DNA from: Clytia hemisphaerica
Lineage: Eukaryota; Cnidaria; Hydrozoa; Leptothecata; Clytiidae
Direction of reading: 5' to 3'
Assembly (NCBI GenBank): GCA_902728285.1
Contig: CACVBU010000178.1
Span: forward strand, 682,001 to 746,000
Length of the DNA stretch: 64,000 nucleotides
Shown here: piece by piece, positions 23,527 to 34,059 of the stretch
How positions within the stretch are numbered: position 1 is the first letter of the stretch
Layout of the letters: each line of letters starts with the position of its first letter
Made by a program: the position numbers and the translations under genes
Notes under the pieces: generated by a model
What the model was told of the DNA's origin: nothing
The model's database searches: none
The model's input: the letters and a program-made list of their open reading frames with translations, nothing else

Positions 23527-23800
23527 TACACGCTTTTTTTTTTATAAGAATGGTGTTTTTTTCATTTCATCATGGATATTCTCAACTTTTTGGCGAAAAT
23601 CATTCAAAAGTATTCTTACGGTATTCTTAGGTTAAGATCGAAATTGGCAATCTACAGGTTAAAATGCATGAAAAATGGCATTCTTAAGTTCAGTTGTTAA
23701 ATTCCATGATGGTGATATTCTTAGCATATTCTTAATTTTTTGGCCATTTTCATCATGGACATTCTTATAAAGTGTATTCTTATAAAAAAAAAAGCGTGTA
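23527..23800. mobile_element. MITE, TACACG..TTTTTATAAGAA family (copy 2)
   Basis: TACACGCTTTTTTTTTTATA at the left and TTCTTATAAAAAAAAAAGCG then TGTA at the right; near-perfect inverted ends. Confidence 0.88.
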
Positions 23801-23997
23801 ATAAAATACGATCGATAGGAAAAAAGAATGCATTCATTTCTGAAAGCAGAGCTACTCAGCTTTATGTGGTTAAAAATTTACTTCGGACAGTTTTTTCGAT
23901 CAAGAGAGTAGTACACAAGGGTGTGATTTTTAGGACATCGTGGAAATTCTCCCAAAATAAAAACGGAAGAAAGGTTAGAGAAATTGGCGAACTTGAA

Positions 23998-24257
23998 TAC
24001 ACGTTTTTTTTTTATAAGAACAAACTATATAAAAACATAAGGCTTCGAGGCCCAAAAATTTAAGAACATTCTAGGGACATTCTAAGGCTTTGGAGACTTA
24101 AAAACATGCATTTTCTTAAGAAATTACATCAAAATGCTCAAAAAATGCTGAAAATATGAACATTTTAAGAACATTTTTAGGCTTCAAATCCAAAAAACTA
24201 AGAACATCCGAAGGCTTCGAAAATATTTGACGTTCTTATAAAAAAAAAAAACGTGTA
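23998..24257. mobile_element. MITE, TACACG..TTTTTATAAGAA family (copy 3)
   Basis: TACACGTTTTTTTTTTATAA at the left, inverse at the right. The interior is dominated by AAGAACATTCTAAGGCTT-type repeats, unlike the TTCTTA interior of copy 2. Confidence 0.88.
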
Positions 24258-24616
24258 CATTTCGTCGTTTTTGCATAGTCAACAGAAAAAGCTTATTTTC
24301 TCTATTTTCTCCCCTCCATCTCCTAAAAACTTATTTCTAAAAAGAAATGTAAAAACGGTTTCAAAAACATGAAAGATACCGCCGGGGAAATTTTCAAAGA
24401 AATTGGTGTATTGAAAAGAGAGAGATTAAAAGAGATTAAAACCTTGTAAACACACACAAAGAAATAGAGGAGTTTTGCAACACAATCGTATAAATAGTAT
24501 TACTTAATAATGGAATTAAACAGCGTGAAGTTTTTTGTAAACAAAAAGAAGCTAAAGCTTGTTTAAAAAAAGTAAGAACATTTTTCAGTCAATGATAGCT
24601 TTTTGTGACGATAGAA

Positions 24617-24943
24617 AATGGTTAGTGTGAACACCTTATCCGTAATGATTTTCGAGACGATAGAAAACCTATCGAACGAATTTTTGTAGCAGATGTTGAT
24701 TGAGGTGTTGAGACGTCACGTTCCAGCTGTTAGTGTGAACACCCTATCCGCTATGATTTTCGAGACGATAATTATTTTTTTAGGTGAAAACATTGCTATG
24801 AGTTCTTTTTCGTTATATCGTCATATAATGTGAGCACAGTAAACAAAGGGAGCTCGTAGCGTTCCATGCCGAAAGGTGTTCACATCATAGCGGATAGGTT
24901 TTTGTACTGTTTCGAAAAGCTATCTGGTATAGTGTGAACCATA
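24617..24943. mobile_element. Composite of GTGTGAACACC..TATCCG repeats
   Basis: AGTGTGAACACC(C/T)TATCCG occurs at about 24623 and 24731; its inverse (GGTGTTCACATCATAGCGGA) is at about 24877. The flanking GATTTTCGAGACGATA is also repeated. It looks like one element partly duplicated or inserted into another; boundaries uncertain. Confidence 0.5.
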
Positions 24944-25111
24944 GTCTCAGAAGGTGTCGCTGTAGCCCTGTAGCAAAAAGGCGAAAAAAAGCTGTTTAAA
25001 CAAGAAAGTTCAATATCCCTCTTCTCTCTCTTTTTAAACTTTCTTGGTTTAAACTTCTCAGCCCGAAGATTTTTGTGACAAAAATCAAATTAAACCAAGA
25101 TTAAACTATAT

Positions 25112-25235
25112 TACACGTTTTTTTTTTATTAGAACACTTAAAATTTGGCTGAGCCTGGATGTGCTTATTTTTTTAGCAATTTTCAGCCTTAAATGTTCTT
25201 AAATGCGTTCTTAATTTTTCAGACTACTCTAAATC
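25112..25235. mobile_element. Left end of a TACACG..TTTTTATAAGAA MITE
   Basis: Starts TACACGTTTTTTTTTTATTA then GAACAC, with TTCTTAAATGCGTTCTTAAT inside. No matching right end, so it is truncated. Confidence 0.55.
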
Positions 25236-25239
25236 GACA

Positions 25240-25613
25240 AGATTGAATGCCCAAGGGGTGACTGTCCAGGGGTTGAAACTAAAGAGTATCCAGGGCATTT
25301 ATTTGTGTGGGTAGTGTTAATCAAGTGATAGTTTGAAGGACTAAATTATTTGAAGGAAAAAATAATTTATGTCTCTTTAAAGGCCAAGAGGGGTTGAGGA
25401 TGTCTTGTCCATGGGGGGAGATACCGTTGTCCAGGGGGCAAAAATTTAGTATTTTCCATAGGGTAAACAGCATTGTCCAGGGGGCTAAATATAACATGTC
25501 CATGGGTAAAAATGCAAATGTCCATGGGGTAAATTTGCACTTTGTCCATGGGGTGAGCAAAAAAAACAATATATCCTCCACCCCCCATGTACGGATTTTT
25601 TCTGGAAGAGCCC
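25240..25613. mobile_element. G-rich minisatellite with family-G right TIR (copy C)
   Basis: Units of TTGTCCATGGGG or GTCCAGGGGG with 15-25-bp spacers run from about 25240. The right terminus ATATCCTCCACCCCCCATGT ... TCTGGAAGAGCCC matches, inverted, the left end at 17195. The left TIR is eroded (GGGGTTGAGGATGT at about 25388 may be its inner part). Confidence 0.78.
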
Positions 25614-25696
25614 AATGGAAGAAAAGACGGAAAAAGGCCGTTTTAACAAATATTCCCCTATAGTAGGGAAATATTTAAAAATAATCAATCTCAAAC

Positions 25697-26007
25697 CCCC
25701 GGGTCCCGGGGGGGGTACTATCCTTGTCGACCGACGGGGGTGCTCCGCTGAGGTTCGAAAAATGGACCCTACGTGGGACTCGAAATTTGCGAAAAAAATG
25801 ACCCTGAATGGGACTGAAATTCCAAAAATTTCTCAAATTTTCTACTTTTTCCCCAAATTTTCCAAAAATAGGCACCCTACGAGGGACTGATTTTTCTATT
25901 TTGGTGTTTTTACGACCCTACCTGGGACTCGTGGAGGTTAAAAAAGGTACCCTGACCAGCGGAGCATCCCCGTAACCCATCTTGCCCTAGTACCCCCCCC
26001 CCCCGGG
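25697..26007. mobile_element. hAT-like MITE, G-run termini (family F copy 2)
   Basis: A perfect 8-bp duplication TCTCAAAC (25689-25696 and 26008-26015) flanks it. The termini carry CCCCGGG, a long G or C run and GTACTA, inverted. The sub-ends GGGTGCTCCGCTGAGG and CTGACCAGCGGAGCATCCCC are also inverse. Inside, ACCCTA(C/A)(G/C)(T/A)GGGACT-type units repeat. An 8-bp duplication is the hAT signature. Confidence 0.88.
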
Positions 26008-26015
26008 TCTCAAAC

Positions 26016-26790
26016 AAAGGAAACAAAAACTGATGCTTTCAAATTTCAAAGACCTGCCTCAATAATGTCTAGTTTAGGGCGGTGAGGAGGTGGCGTCGAT
26101 GATGGGCGTAACAAAAGAAAGGGCGGTATGTGGCAGTTTTTTGCTTCCATTTTTAAAATTTCTCAGAAATTTGGAGATAGCCAGTAAGGCTCTTTTGGAT
26201 ACGATCCTCCTTCGGCAAACGTCTATCAATCTAACAGCCTCCGTCTTTAAGTTGATTGAGCGTGGTACGTCCAATGATAATCCCACACTGAATTTTATAA
26301 GGCAACAAGTAAGAGACATGACAAAATCAAAACCACATGACAACACGTGGGTTTGTTTTGGTTTTGTCAAACTTGTCAAACATCTGCTGAGCTGTTTTAT
26401 TTTGTTATCATTTCATTGACAGAGAGTTCCTATCAGGAAAGTATTTAGTATTTCATTTGATTAGCTAAAATTCTTTCTATATGAAGGAGCCTTTTTGTCT
26501 GTTTGTTGTTTTGAATTCTAACATTTTGTTATGAAAGTTTGACTGTTTGATGTTTGACTGGCGGTCTGACTGAAATTTATTTATTTGGTGGGCTGGCAGT
26601 TTGGTCAATAGGGTCTTTTCTTTGTTGCGTTTAATTTAAAATGATGTATTTTTTCATTCCACCGTAAAAGTAGTAAAATAACTTGCATCAGTTGAGGGAA
26701 ACTTGCTTGCATATACCCATCAAATGCCTGACCAACCAAAGCAGAAAAATTTCAAAACAAATGAACTATACAGCTCCGCTCGCAGCTCTA
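26016..26790. other. Intergenic, no gene recognised
   Basis: Open frames of about 100 codons exist on both strands at 26074-26419, but they overlap antisense, resemble nothing known and have no splice context. No inverted termini found. Confidence 0.4.
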
Positions 26791-26796
26791 CTCTAC

Positions 26797-27732
26797 GTGG
26801 GGGGCGTACGATCTGGCGGTACTCGGGATAAGGCCTAGTTTAGGGCCGGGAAGCGGTAAAAACGATAAAAAGTATTCGGGAAACGGTATTTTGAAAGAGC
26901 CATGGTGACGGTAAAACACCTGATTTTTCGTCCGGGATGAGGTAATTCTCATAAAAAACAACGGTATTTCGGTAAAGTCATAAAATTTAAAATTTACATA
27001 AAATTTTCGGACTATAAAAAAAGCTTGTCACAGGAGTCAGCAAAAAGGTAAAAAAAACGTGAAAAACTCCCCCTCCCCCCAAAAAAAGGCTTTTTGAGGC
27101 TTTTTAATATACAGGGAGGAGAACGTTGAGTTTGTAAAGTTGAGCTAGAATGTCTGTCTGTCACCTCAAAACTTTGGGGTAGGCTGGAGTCTTCAAAAAT
27201 GAACGAATTCGGCTGATTGCAGTTTTAACCTTTATCCAGCAAAAAAAAAAATAGGTTTGGTAGAGCAATCAAGATAAACTCGAAACTCCTTTCATGAAAC
27301 TGTGCAATTTTTGAACATTTTTGAACATTTTCAAAAGCGTGCTTTAACTTTAACTCAATGAATAATGATTCAAATTGAAAACAGGACCCACCAAGTTTTA
27401 GTACCACATTAACATAAAAAAGTCTTTCTATTCGAAACATTGCCACCTTGACATAACCAAACGTCCGGACTTTTTTCTGGGACACCCGGTACATTTTTTA
27501 CTTTAGAAAGGTAGTTTATCTCTGTAAATTTTTGCAATCAAAAGAAAATATGAAAATAATGATCTATCTCATACACATTCTATTCCATTTTGCCGAATTT
27601 TTGACTTCTAGTCTTTAAAATTTTATGGGAAAAATAGCGGGACCGGTATTTTCGTAAATTTTGGACGGGATAACGGTAATTTTCAAAAAAATGGCCGGGA
27701 TGGCGGTAATTCAAAACCTCGTACGCCCCCAC
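26797..27732. mobile_element. 0.94-kb element with GTGGGGGCGTACGA ends and 6-bp flanking repeat
   Basis: The left GTGGGGGGCGTACGA and right TCGTACGCCCCCAC are inverted. CTCTAC flanks both sides (26791-26796, 27733-27738). The interior carries scattered CGGGA(A/T)A(A/C)CGGTA and GGCGGTAATT motifs on both sides, and a mariner-like end near 27493. No transposase. Confidence 0.65.
27112..27493 (-). mobile_element. Mariner-like fragment nested in 26797-27732
   Basis: On the minus strand 27493 starts TACCGGGTGTCCCAGAAAAA, a typical mariner-type terminus. The other end near 27112 (TACAGGGAGGAG) is only a weak match. An 89-codon minus-strand frame covers it but has no DDE features. Confidence 0.45.
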
Positions 27733-27891
27733 CTCTACCATTATCGTTTTGATTTAACTTTTTATTTTAAATGACCAGCCAGGTCATTCATTTGGAGGGC
27801 TATGCATGTTAGCCACTGATGCAAGTTACCCGATCTCACAGTACAGTAGCTAGTGATACATATGCACTTTGGTGAAAAATTCAGAACACAG

Positions 27892-27968
27892 ACAGGAGGC
27901 AGGACACAGGATACAGAAGGCAGGAGACAGGACACATGAGACACAAGACACAGGAGACAAGATGCAGG
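27892..27968. repeat. Short (CAGGAGACAGGACA)n minisatellite
   Basis: About ten imperfect 7-8-bp purine-rich units such as CAGGAGA and CAGGACA, immediately upstream of the LINE remnant. Confidence 0.75.
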
Positions 27969-28025
27969 TCATACAAACTACAAATCAGAAAATTGTAACA
28001 TAATTGTAACCTATAACCTATATTT

Positions 28026-31000
28026 CGTAAGTCTCACTCTACTGAGTATACACTCATTAATATTGTCGAACGTATCCGAAACTATCTTGACAATGGTGAA
28101 TTTGCCTGTGGTGTATTTGTCAATGGTGAATTTGCCTGTGGTGTATTTGTCAATGCTACAAAAGCTTACAACACAGTTGATCACAAAATTTTACTTGTAA
28201 AACTCGATCACTACGGAGTCAGAGGCAGTGTCAATGACTGGTTCCGATCTTACCTCACAAACCGCTCCCAGTATGTTTCTCTTGCAGGCTCAAATTCCCT
28301 TTTAAAACCTATTAATCATGGAGTTCCTCAGGGTTCAATCTAGGGCAGTCAGGACCTCCTTTCACTTCATTAATATTACGCAAACGGCAGTGTGCGCTAA
28401 ATTATTTTGCTTTCGCTTTTGATTTCAAGCAAATGTCTTAGCAACAGGGCGCGCGTACATAGCAACGGGGCTGGGTAGAAACATCTAAACATAGAATTCA
28501 AAAAAAATACAAATCATCGTATAGAGCATTAAAAAATACTCCCTTTCTATGTTTAGTTTGTTCTACCTTGGATTATAACTGAATATATCTTCAAATAACC
28601 TTTGTCCGCTATCAGCCCGCATGGTAATCTTTGCTCGCTTCAATTATTAGATAATGAATAAGAGAGGTGCGCTTAACTAAGCCTAGCCTGGGAATCCTAA
28701 CCTGAGATCAGATTGTGAATGTTTTCTGCACACCACGCTGAAGCTCTAAAGGGATGTGTGAAAACAAACAATCTGACGAATATGCAATCTCGAAATCGTA
28801 AGGACCACGTTCGTCTAAAAGGACTGGGAATGACAACAAAGTTGCGCGATTGTGTTTATGAATAGCAGTTAGGAACATTTGGGGAGTTCCTGTACGCGGC
28901 CGCAATCAAAAAAATCATAACGTCACTCAATAAAAAATGGCGTTCGTGTCTTTTCACACTTTTTTTAGCCTAGACGATGTAGCAAACATAGTAAGTATAA
29001 GCACACTGTGCTTTTAATTGGCTGACAATTTCTTTTGCGTCGGAAAAACTTTTTCAAACTTTCAGCAATGATTGATCAAACTGTTACAATGAAAATTATC
29101 CAGCGCATTTTTTATCTTCTTACCTTCTTCATCTTTAATGAAGCACTTGAAGTTTACTGAAAGTAAGCACATAAGATATTCTTATAATTAATGATATTCA
29201 TTTAAACACACTTCGTTATGCGCTGCGGTGGAGTGCATGACGTAACTGGCGCGGCAACTAACTCGTCTTCTGTTGGAAGATCATATTGGGCGTTTTGGCG
29301 TTACCACCCTCGACGCAGCGAGCGCCTTAGTCTTTCCGCAACTCTTTCCACCATTTTAGATGGCCTTAACAATAGATCCAAAAGGGCGCCATAATCTTGG
29401 AAGATAATTTGTTTTGGTCTCCGACTTTGGGAAGTAGCAATGTTTTTGGTTGTTTTCGATGGAAAATGGTAAGAAACTTAAGTTTAAAAGTGTCATTTAG
29501 TTTTTGCTGGCTTATAGAATGGCAGGATCCTGGATGGTTTCCCTAACTGAATAGGGCGCCGTATTAGTTTTTATTTTTCCGGCGCACAACAAGTGCCTTT
29601 AGAGGGATAAAATAAAATAATCAAATTTAATATTTGTTTCCTATGTACATTATATTAGCGTTAGAATACAGTAAATTTTCACCAAAAATATTTCCTAATG
29701 ACGGTACGCCCAATCGCGCCCATGGGAAAGTTCCAATTTTTAATTATCAGGAAATCGGGGAAGCCGGTTCACCACAAGGATAAAAACCCTACGGATTAAA
29801 ACCCGACAGAAGGTTTTCAACCAGATTTATTCAGATAAAGCTATAAAAGGTTCATTACTTGTGGATTTTAAAACCTACAGAAGCAAAAACGAAAGTTGTT
29901 GGGAAGGAAAGAGTAAACGCAAGACAAAAGGTTTGGTTGTGTTGATCAGGTATGTTTTTATTCTATCCAAACTAATGTTATAAAAGACCCTGACTGGTCT
30001 TGGGTCCTCTGCTGTTCTTGTTGTATATAAACGATCTTCACCGCTGTATAAGAACCTCTGAAACATATCATTATCCTCGATACTCATTTACTAAACTTTT
30101 CAAAAACTGTATGGAGTCTTTGTGGGAGGGTTAATGCTGATCTCAGAGTCTTAGTCAGTTGGCTTAATGCCAACAAAATTTCCTTGAATGCTAGCAAAAC
30201 TGAGCTGTTATTTTTCGTTCCCCTTGGAGACAAATGGGCTGTATTCCAAGAAGTAAGCTTTGCGGGAAAATTCTATCACCAAGTAAGAGTGTGAATATTT
30301 GGTCGTTCACCTTGACTATCATCTAAACTGGAAGGTTTCATACTTCTTTCGTTCCTGTAAATTGAGAAGGGCAAATGGGGCAATATCCAAACTTTGTCAC
30401 TATGTTCCAATTCACATCCTTCTAAACATTTATCATGCAATTTTTGCCTCCAACTTCTGCCACTCCCCTGTTTGCTGAGCTTGAATTACTCAAAATCTTT
30501 CATCAGGTTACTTTTAATGAATGTCTTATTTATTCAAAAATACTTCCAGGGTGATCTTCCGTCTGATGTCCTATCAACACTTAATTTGGATAAAATTGAT
30601 CACAAAAATGGCACCAGGGGCAAAGCTATTAAAACTGCTAAAACTTTCAACGGTCAAAACCACAAACTTTGGACTTAACTCTTTCTCTCGTCTTTCGTCA
30701 AAACAATGGAATGAGTTACTATTACTAATAAATCATCCTGACACTGATTTTCACAACCTTGATACTGATGAACTAAAATCTTTAGCTACGAAATTCTATT
30801 TAGACAAATACAAAGCTGAAGAGGAATAATCTTGTGTTTTTTTGTTCGAATGTGTGTGTGTGAACTTAGTGTGTTTTCCCAGAGTGGGAGGGGGTGGGTG
30901 GTGTAACAGGAAGAACTTTTCAAATAAAGCTACTCAAAGAAATTGTCATAAAATAAAAGTAAAAATATTTCTTATATTCATTATTTTGTTGTTACTATTA

Positions 31001-31170
31001 ATATTATGATAATCGTTTATTCATTTTTTATTATTATTATTTCTTTTTTCTTTAGTTCTGTAACAATCTTTCAGTTTCTTCTAGGTTCCCCATTGTATTA
31101 GAGAAATCTATTTTTTTTGTAAGGGGCTATCCTGCTGCGTTACAGCAAAAATATATTCAATTCAATTCAA
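28026..31170 (+). mobile_element. Decayed CR1/L2/Jockey-type LINE, reverse transcriptase fragments
   Basis: 28028-28337 encodes a reverse-transcriptase finger and palm piece: SHSTEYTLINIVERI, CGVFVNATKAYNTVDHK, HYGVRG, DWFRSYLTNRSQYVSL and HGVPQGS. After a 1.65-kb insertion the same frame resumes at 30000 (LGPLLFLLYINDLHRCIRTS). The catalytic FADDT motif is eroded (about 30073), then come LLNFSKTV and VSWLNANKISLNASKTELLF. The C-terminal part (about 30640-30829) ends in a stop. The 3' end shows the short-motif tail ATTCAATTCAATTCAA (31153-31168) typical of CR1/L2-type elements. A 30-bp tandem duplication (28090-28149), frameshifts and stops show it is dead. The 5' part including the endonuclease is absent. 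Confidence 0.85.
28346..29996. mobile_element. 1.65-kb hAT-like insertion inside the LINE
   Basis: It breaks the LINE within the PQGS-I-LGP motif. The ends are CAGTCAGGACC and, inverted, CAGTCAGGGTC. The flanks ATCTAGGG (28338-28345) and GTCTTGGG (29997-30004) match at 6 of 8 bases, and restoring the LINE codons predicts ATCTTGGG, so an aged 8-bp duplication fits. The CAG...CTG ends plus 8 bp suggest hAT. It has only short frames (65 codons at 28708-28905, minus) and no recognisable transposase, so it would be non-autonomous. Confidence 0.7.
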
Positions 31171-31954
31171 TAATTCACAATGTTTCTAAAAATATTATGG
31201 AAATGTTATACCGTCAACTGCGCTAACTTGGGACTATCTGACAAAACAACGAGAATTTTTGAATTTTTTCTCAGAAATAAAATCAGTTAAAATTCATAAA
31301 AAATACATCAAATGTGGGTTTTCGAGGTATATCCCAGCCCTTCATAGACTTTATCCAGTCTAGAACCCAAAATCTAAGGAAAATTCTGGTAAAAGCAAAT
31401 TAAAATAATTTTGATGAAGATTTTAAACCCTGTCAACCCTTCAGTTTCAAAATTTATACGTCTTATTACTGAAAAATGCTCTTAATCATGAACGAATGCC
31501 AATTTTTAAATTTTTGATACAGTAGGTTGATTTTTGACGTTTTTGAGCTCGAAAAGTAAAAAATTCTAATTGAATAAAAAAGTTGCTTTCAGAAAGTGCT
31601 CGAAAAAGCATAACTTTTGGTCTAATGAATCCGGTAGATGTCTCAGGATGTTTTCTATGAAAACAAATGTTTTGATATAAATCATGTTGAAATGAATGAA
31701 AGTTTGATCATGTCTGAATTGGCACCTAACATGCATACAATTACAATACTATTTCTTTGCAGTTTTCCTTTGAGCCCCTTGCAAGATAATACCAATAAGG
31801 GTAAAAAGTCAAAATTTGAACTTGTGCTATAATAAGCTACAATTATTTTTAAGAGTCATAATATAACAAAATTTATTTCAACAACTATTTTCTCCATTTT
31901 TTGACAGCAAATAAAAAGATTAAGAATTAAATTAACAGTCATTATTGCTATTAG
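31171..31954. other. AT-rich stretch upstream of a candidate exon
   Basis: No repeat termini seen. TTTGCAG at 31756-31762 could be a splice acceptor but no clear coding follows. This would be intron if the exon at 31955 belongs to a gene on +. Confidence 0.35.
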
Positions 31955-32107
31955 AAGATTTCTAAACATTTGATGGGCGAAGTAGTGGAGACTAAGGTCA
32001 TTGACACCGTTAGACGAAGCACAATCATAGAATCTATTGTCAAAGAGGAGATCATCCACAATGCTGCTGGCAAAGAATCTGATGAAGACGAAAGCAGTGA
32101 TGCCAGG
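31955..32107 (+). CDS. Orphan internal coding-exon candidate, product unknown
   Basis: TGCTATTAG is a fair acceptor and AGG|GTGAGA a strong donor. The 153 bp between them are open in one frame (51 codons, phase 0 at both ends). The peptide starts KISKHLMGEVVETKVIDTVR and ends in an acidic run (GKESDEDESSDAR). Its codon make-up differs from the stop-rich surroundings. I do not recognise a family. No neighbouring exon could be joined with confidence, so it may belong to a gene with long introns or a transposon remnant. Confidence 0.4.
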
Positions 32108-32535
32108 GTGAGACATTTATTTACTTTTATTTAAAAGGTATTTTGTTAATCAACAAATGTGTCTTTTTTCTTTCGGTTATCACTACCAAAAGTTGTTTCT
32201 ATTTAGAACATTACTTTTTGAAGTGGTTTCACTTCTTTGATTAAGGAAATTGCCAACTTTGCCTGCCCAGTGTTCAACAGACCTGCTTTGCTAGGGAAAT
32301 GCTGGAACTATGAACTTAGCCATATGTGTAATCAGCACTTGATAAAATGCTGTGGTAAAAGTGTCAACGTAAATATCTAAAACTAGTAACCATACTTGGG
32401 AGGTTTTCATCTTCTCCTCGTAGAGTGCTCGAAGGTTAATAAATAGAGCTGTAGTATCATTATAAGAGTTGACTGAAATTAGTCAATTCTTACTTATTAT
32501 AACACTAACACTAACCATTACTCTGATACAAGAGT

Positions 32536-32742
32536 GTGGGTGATATGCCGGACAATGTGGTGTGTGGTGGCACTCATATCCCGTTCTACGCTTGCGACGA
32601 GCACTGTGCTCTCCCGCGTAGTCCGAGTGTCATCACTATGCATCATGGTATCTGTGTGTCGCGTGCACAGAACCAGCAATGTCTGGATAGCGCTAAGAAT
32701 TCCTACTTGAAAAAGGAGGAATTCCTACGTCGTAAGGCGTAG
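32536..32742 (+). CDS. GC-richer open frame, Cys/His-containing, unknown
   Basis: The frame runs from the ATG at 32548 (or earlier in frame) to TAG at 32742 in DNA clearly richer in G+C than its flanks. It reads DMPDNVVCGGTHIPFYACDE followed by HCALPRSPSVITMHHGICVS, with several Cys and His that could bind zinc. Directly after the stop is a CCCATTCCCCAATGGGGAGGG hairpin (about 32748-32768). ATAACACTAAC occurs on both sides (about 32499 and 32777), so this may be one small mobile or domesticated piece. I cannot assign a function. Confidence 0.3.
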   Translation: MGDMPDNVVCGGTHIPFYACDEHCALPRSPSVITMHHGICVSRAQNQQCLDSAKNSYLKKEEFLRRKA

Positions 32743-32769
32743 GACCCATTCCCCAATGGGGAGGGCTCA

Positions 32770-34059
32770 TATCATCATAACACTAACCATAAACATCTCT
32801 TAAAATCTTCAAATTGTTAAATTTTTGGGAATCTAAACATTGAAAATAGATGGGCTTTCTTCTACATTTTTATGTTTAGAATTTTCGAGTCTTATAAGTT
32901 TTATGTTTTCTTTGAAAATAAAGATCCGAAGTTCCCCATTTATGAAAGTGGATCCTATTTCAAAGTTCGAAACCAGCATAATTCTTTAGATAAAAGTTAT
33001 TTAGATGCAACTTCAGTTTGTAATATTATTATTCATGCTGACGTAATTTGGATTGAATTTTATTGGAAGCTACAGTTCATTTCAATTTTTCTGCTTCCCT
33101 TAAAGTCACAATCCCAAAATTTTACCTAACTTCAAAGCAGTGTGCTAACATTATAATTAGAGTCGGATCAGTTCTTATACCTTTCTTATAAAAAAAACAA
33201 CAGTTTTTTTCACTACACTAAGATAAAAATCTTTTTGCGACGGTAAAGGTATTTCGCAATTTATAATGAATATAAGAGTTAATGTTATAGAGAAGGTTTT
33301 GTAGAAGCATCCAACGTTTGATATAGTTTGCAAAGATTGTTGATGATAACTTAGTTCGCTCTACAAACTATTGGTAGTTTTGTGTGATGCCCTGTTGCTC
33401 CTTAGAATGGGTATGTATTTCTTCAAGTTTATAAAGTTAATATAATTATATGGAATTCATTAAAATACTGCTCAGCTCAAATCAGCTTTTACATTAAACT
33501 TATAGTTTCCATATTCGATACATTCATCATCCATCCCACTGTTTCATGCGTTTTGGAGTTTACTTGACAAGTTTTTGTATCTTTTGAGTTCAATTCAAAA
33601 TTCCATTGTAATTTTTATTTGAATCTTATTCCAGTTGTCTAATTGCAAACTTTTCAATCTTTCAAAATTTCAGTCTCTATCAATTTACTACTCATACCAT
33701 CACGCTTGTTCAAGTTCATCAAGAAACAATACTTTTCATTTTTGTTTTTACCGAAAATAAAAACCAAAGAGTACACCCTAGACCATATAACACATCATTC
33801 TAACCACTTTTATTTCAAATGATAAATTACAACAATCAAATAAGTGTAAAAGAGCTTGCTTTCTTTTTCGTGCATATTGCTAATCCCTACCCTTTGCTTG
33901 TCCTTGAATTTGTTACATTCCAGAAATTCGCACATGTCTCCTTCACATGGAAGCTCAGTAGATCTGTTTACCTGCCTATTTCTTACAGAATGGTCATTCT
34001 GGAATTTCCCAACGTTTCGTATTCAAATAATAAATTGAATCTTGTTGCACACAAATGAC
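32770..34059. other. AT-rich stretch, nothing recognised
   Basis: Only short stop-rich frames; no inverted termini or tandem repeats stood out. Confidence 0.45.

Noticed and set aside
26074-26419. Overlapping sense and antisense frames of about 100 codons
   Set aside because: Neither strand shows a recognisable domain, splice context or coding-like composition.
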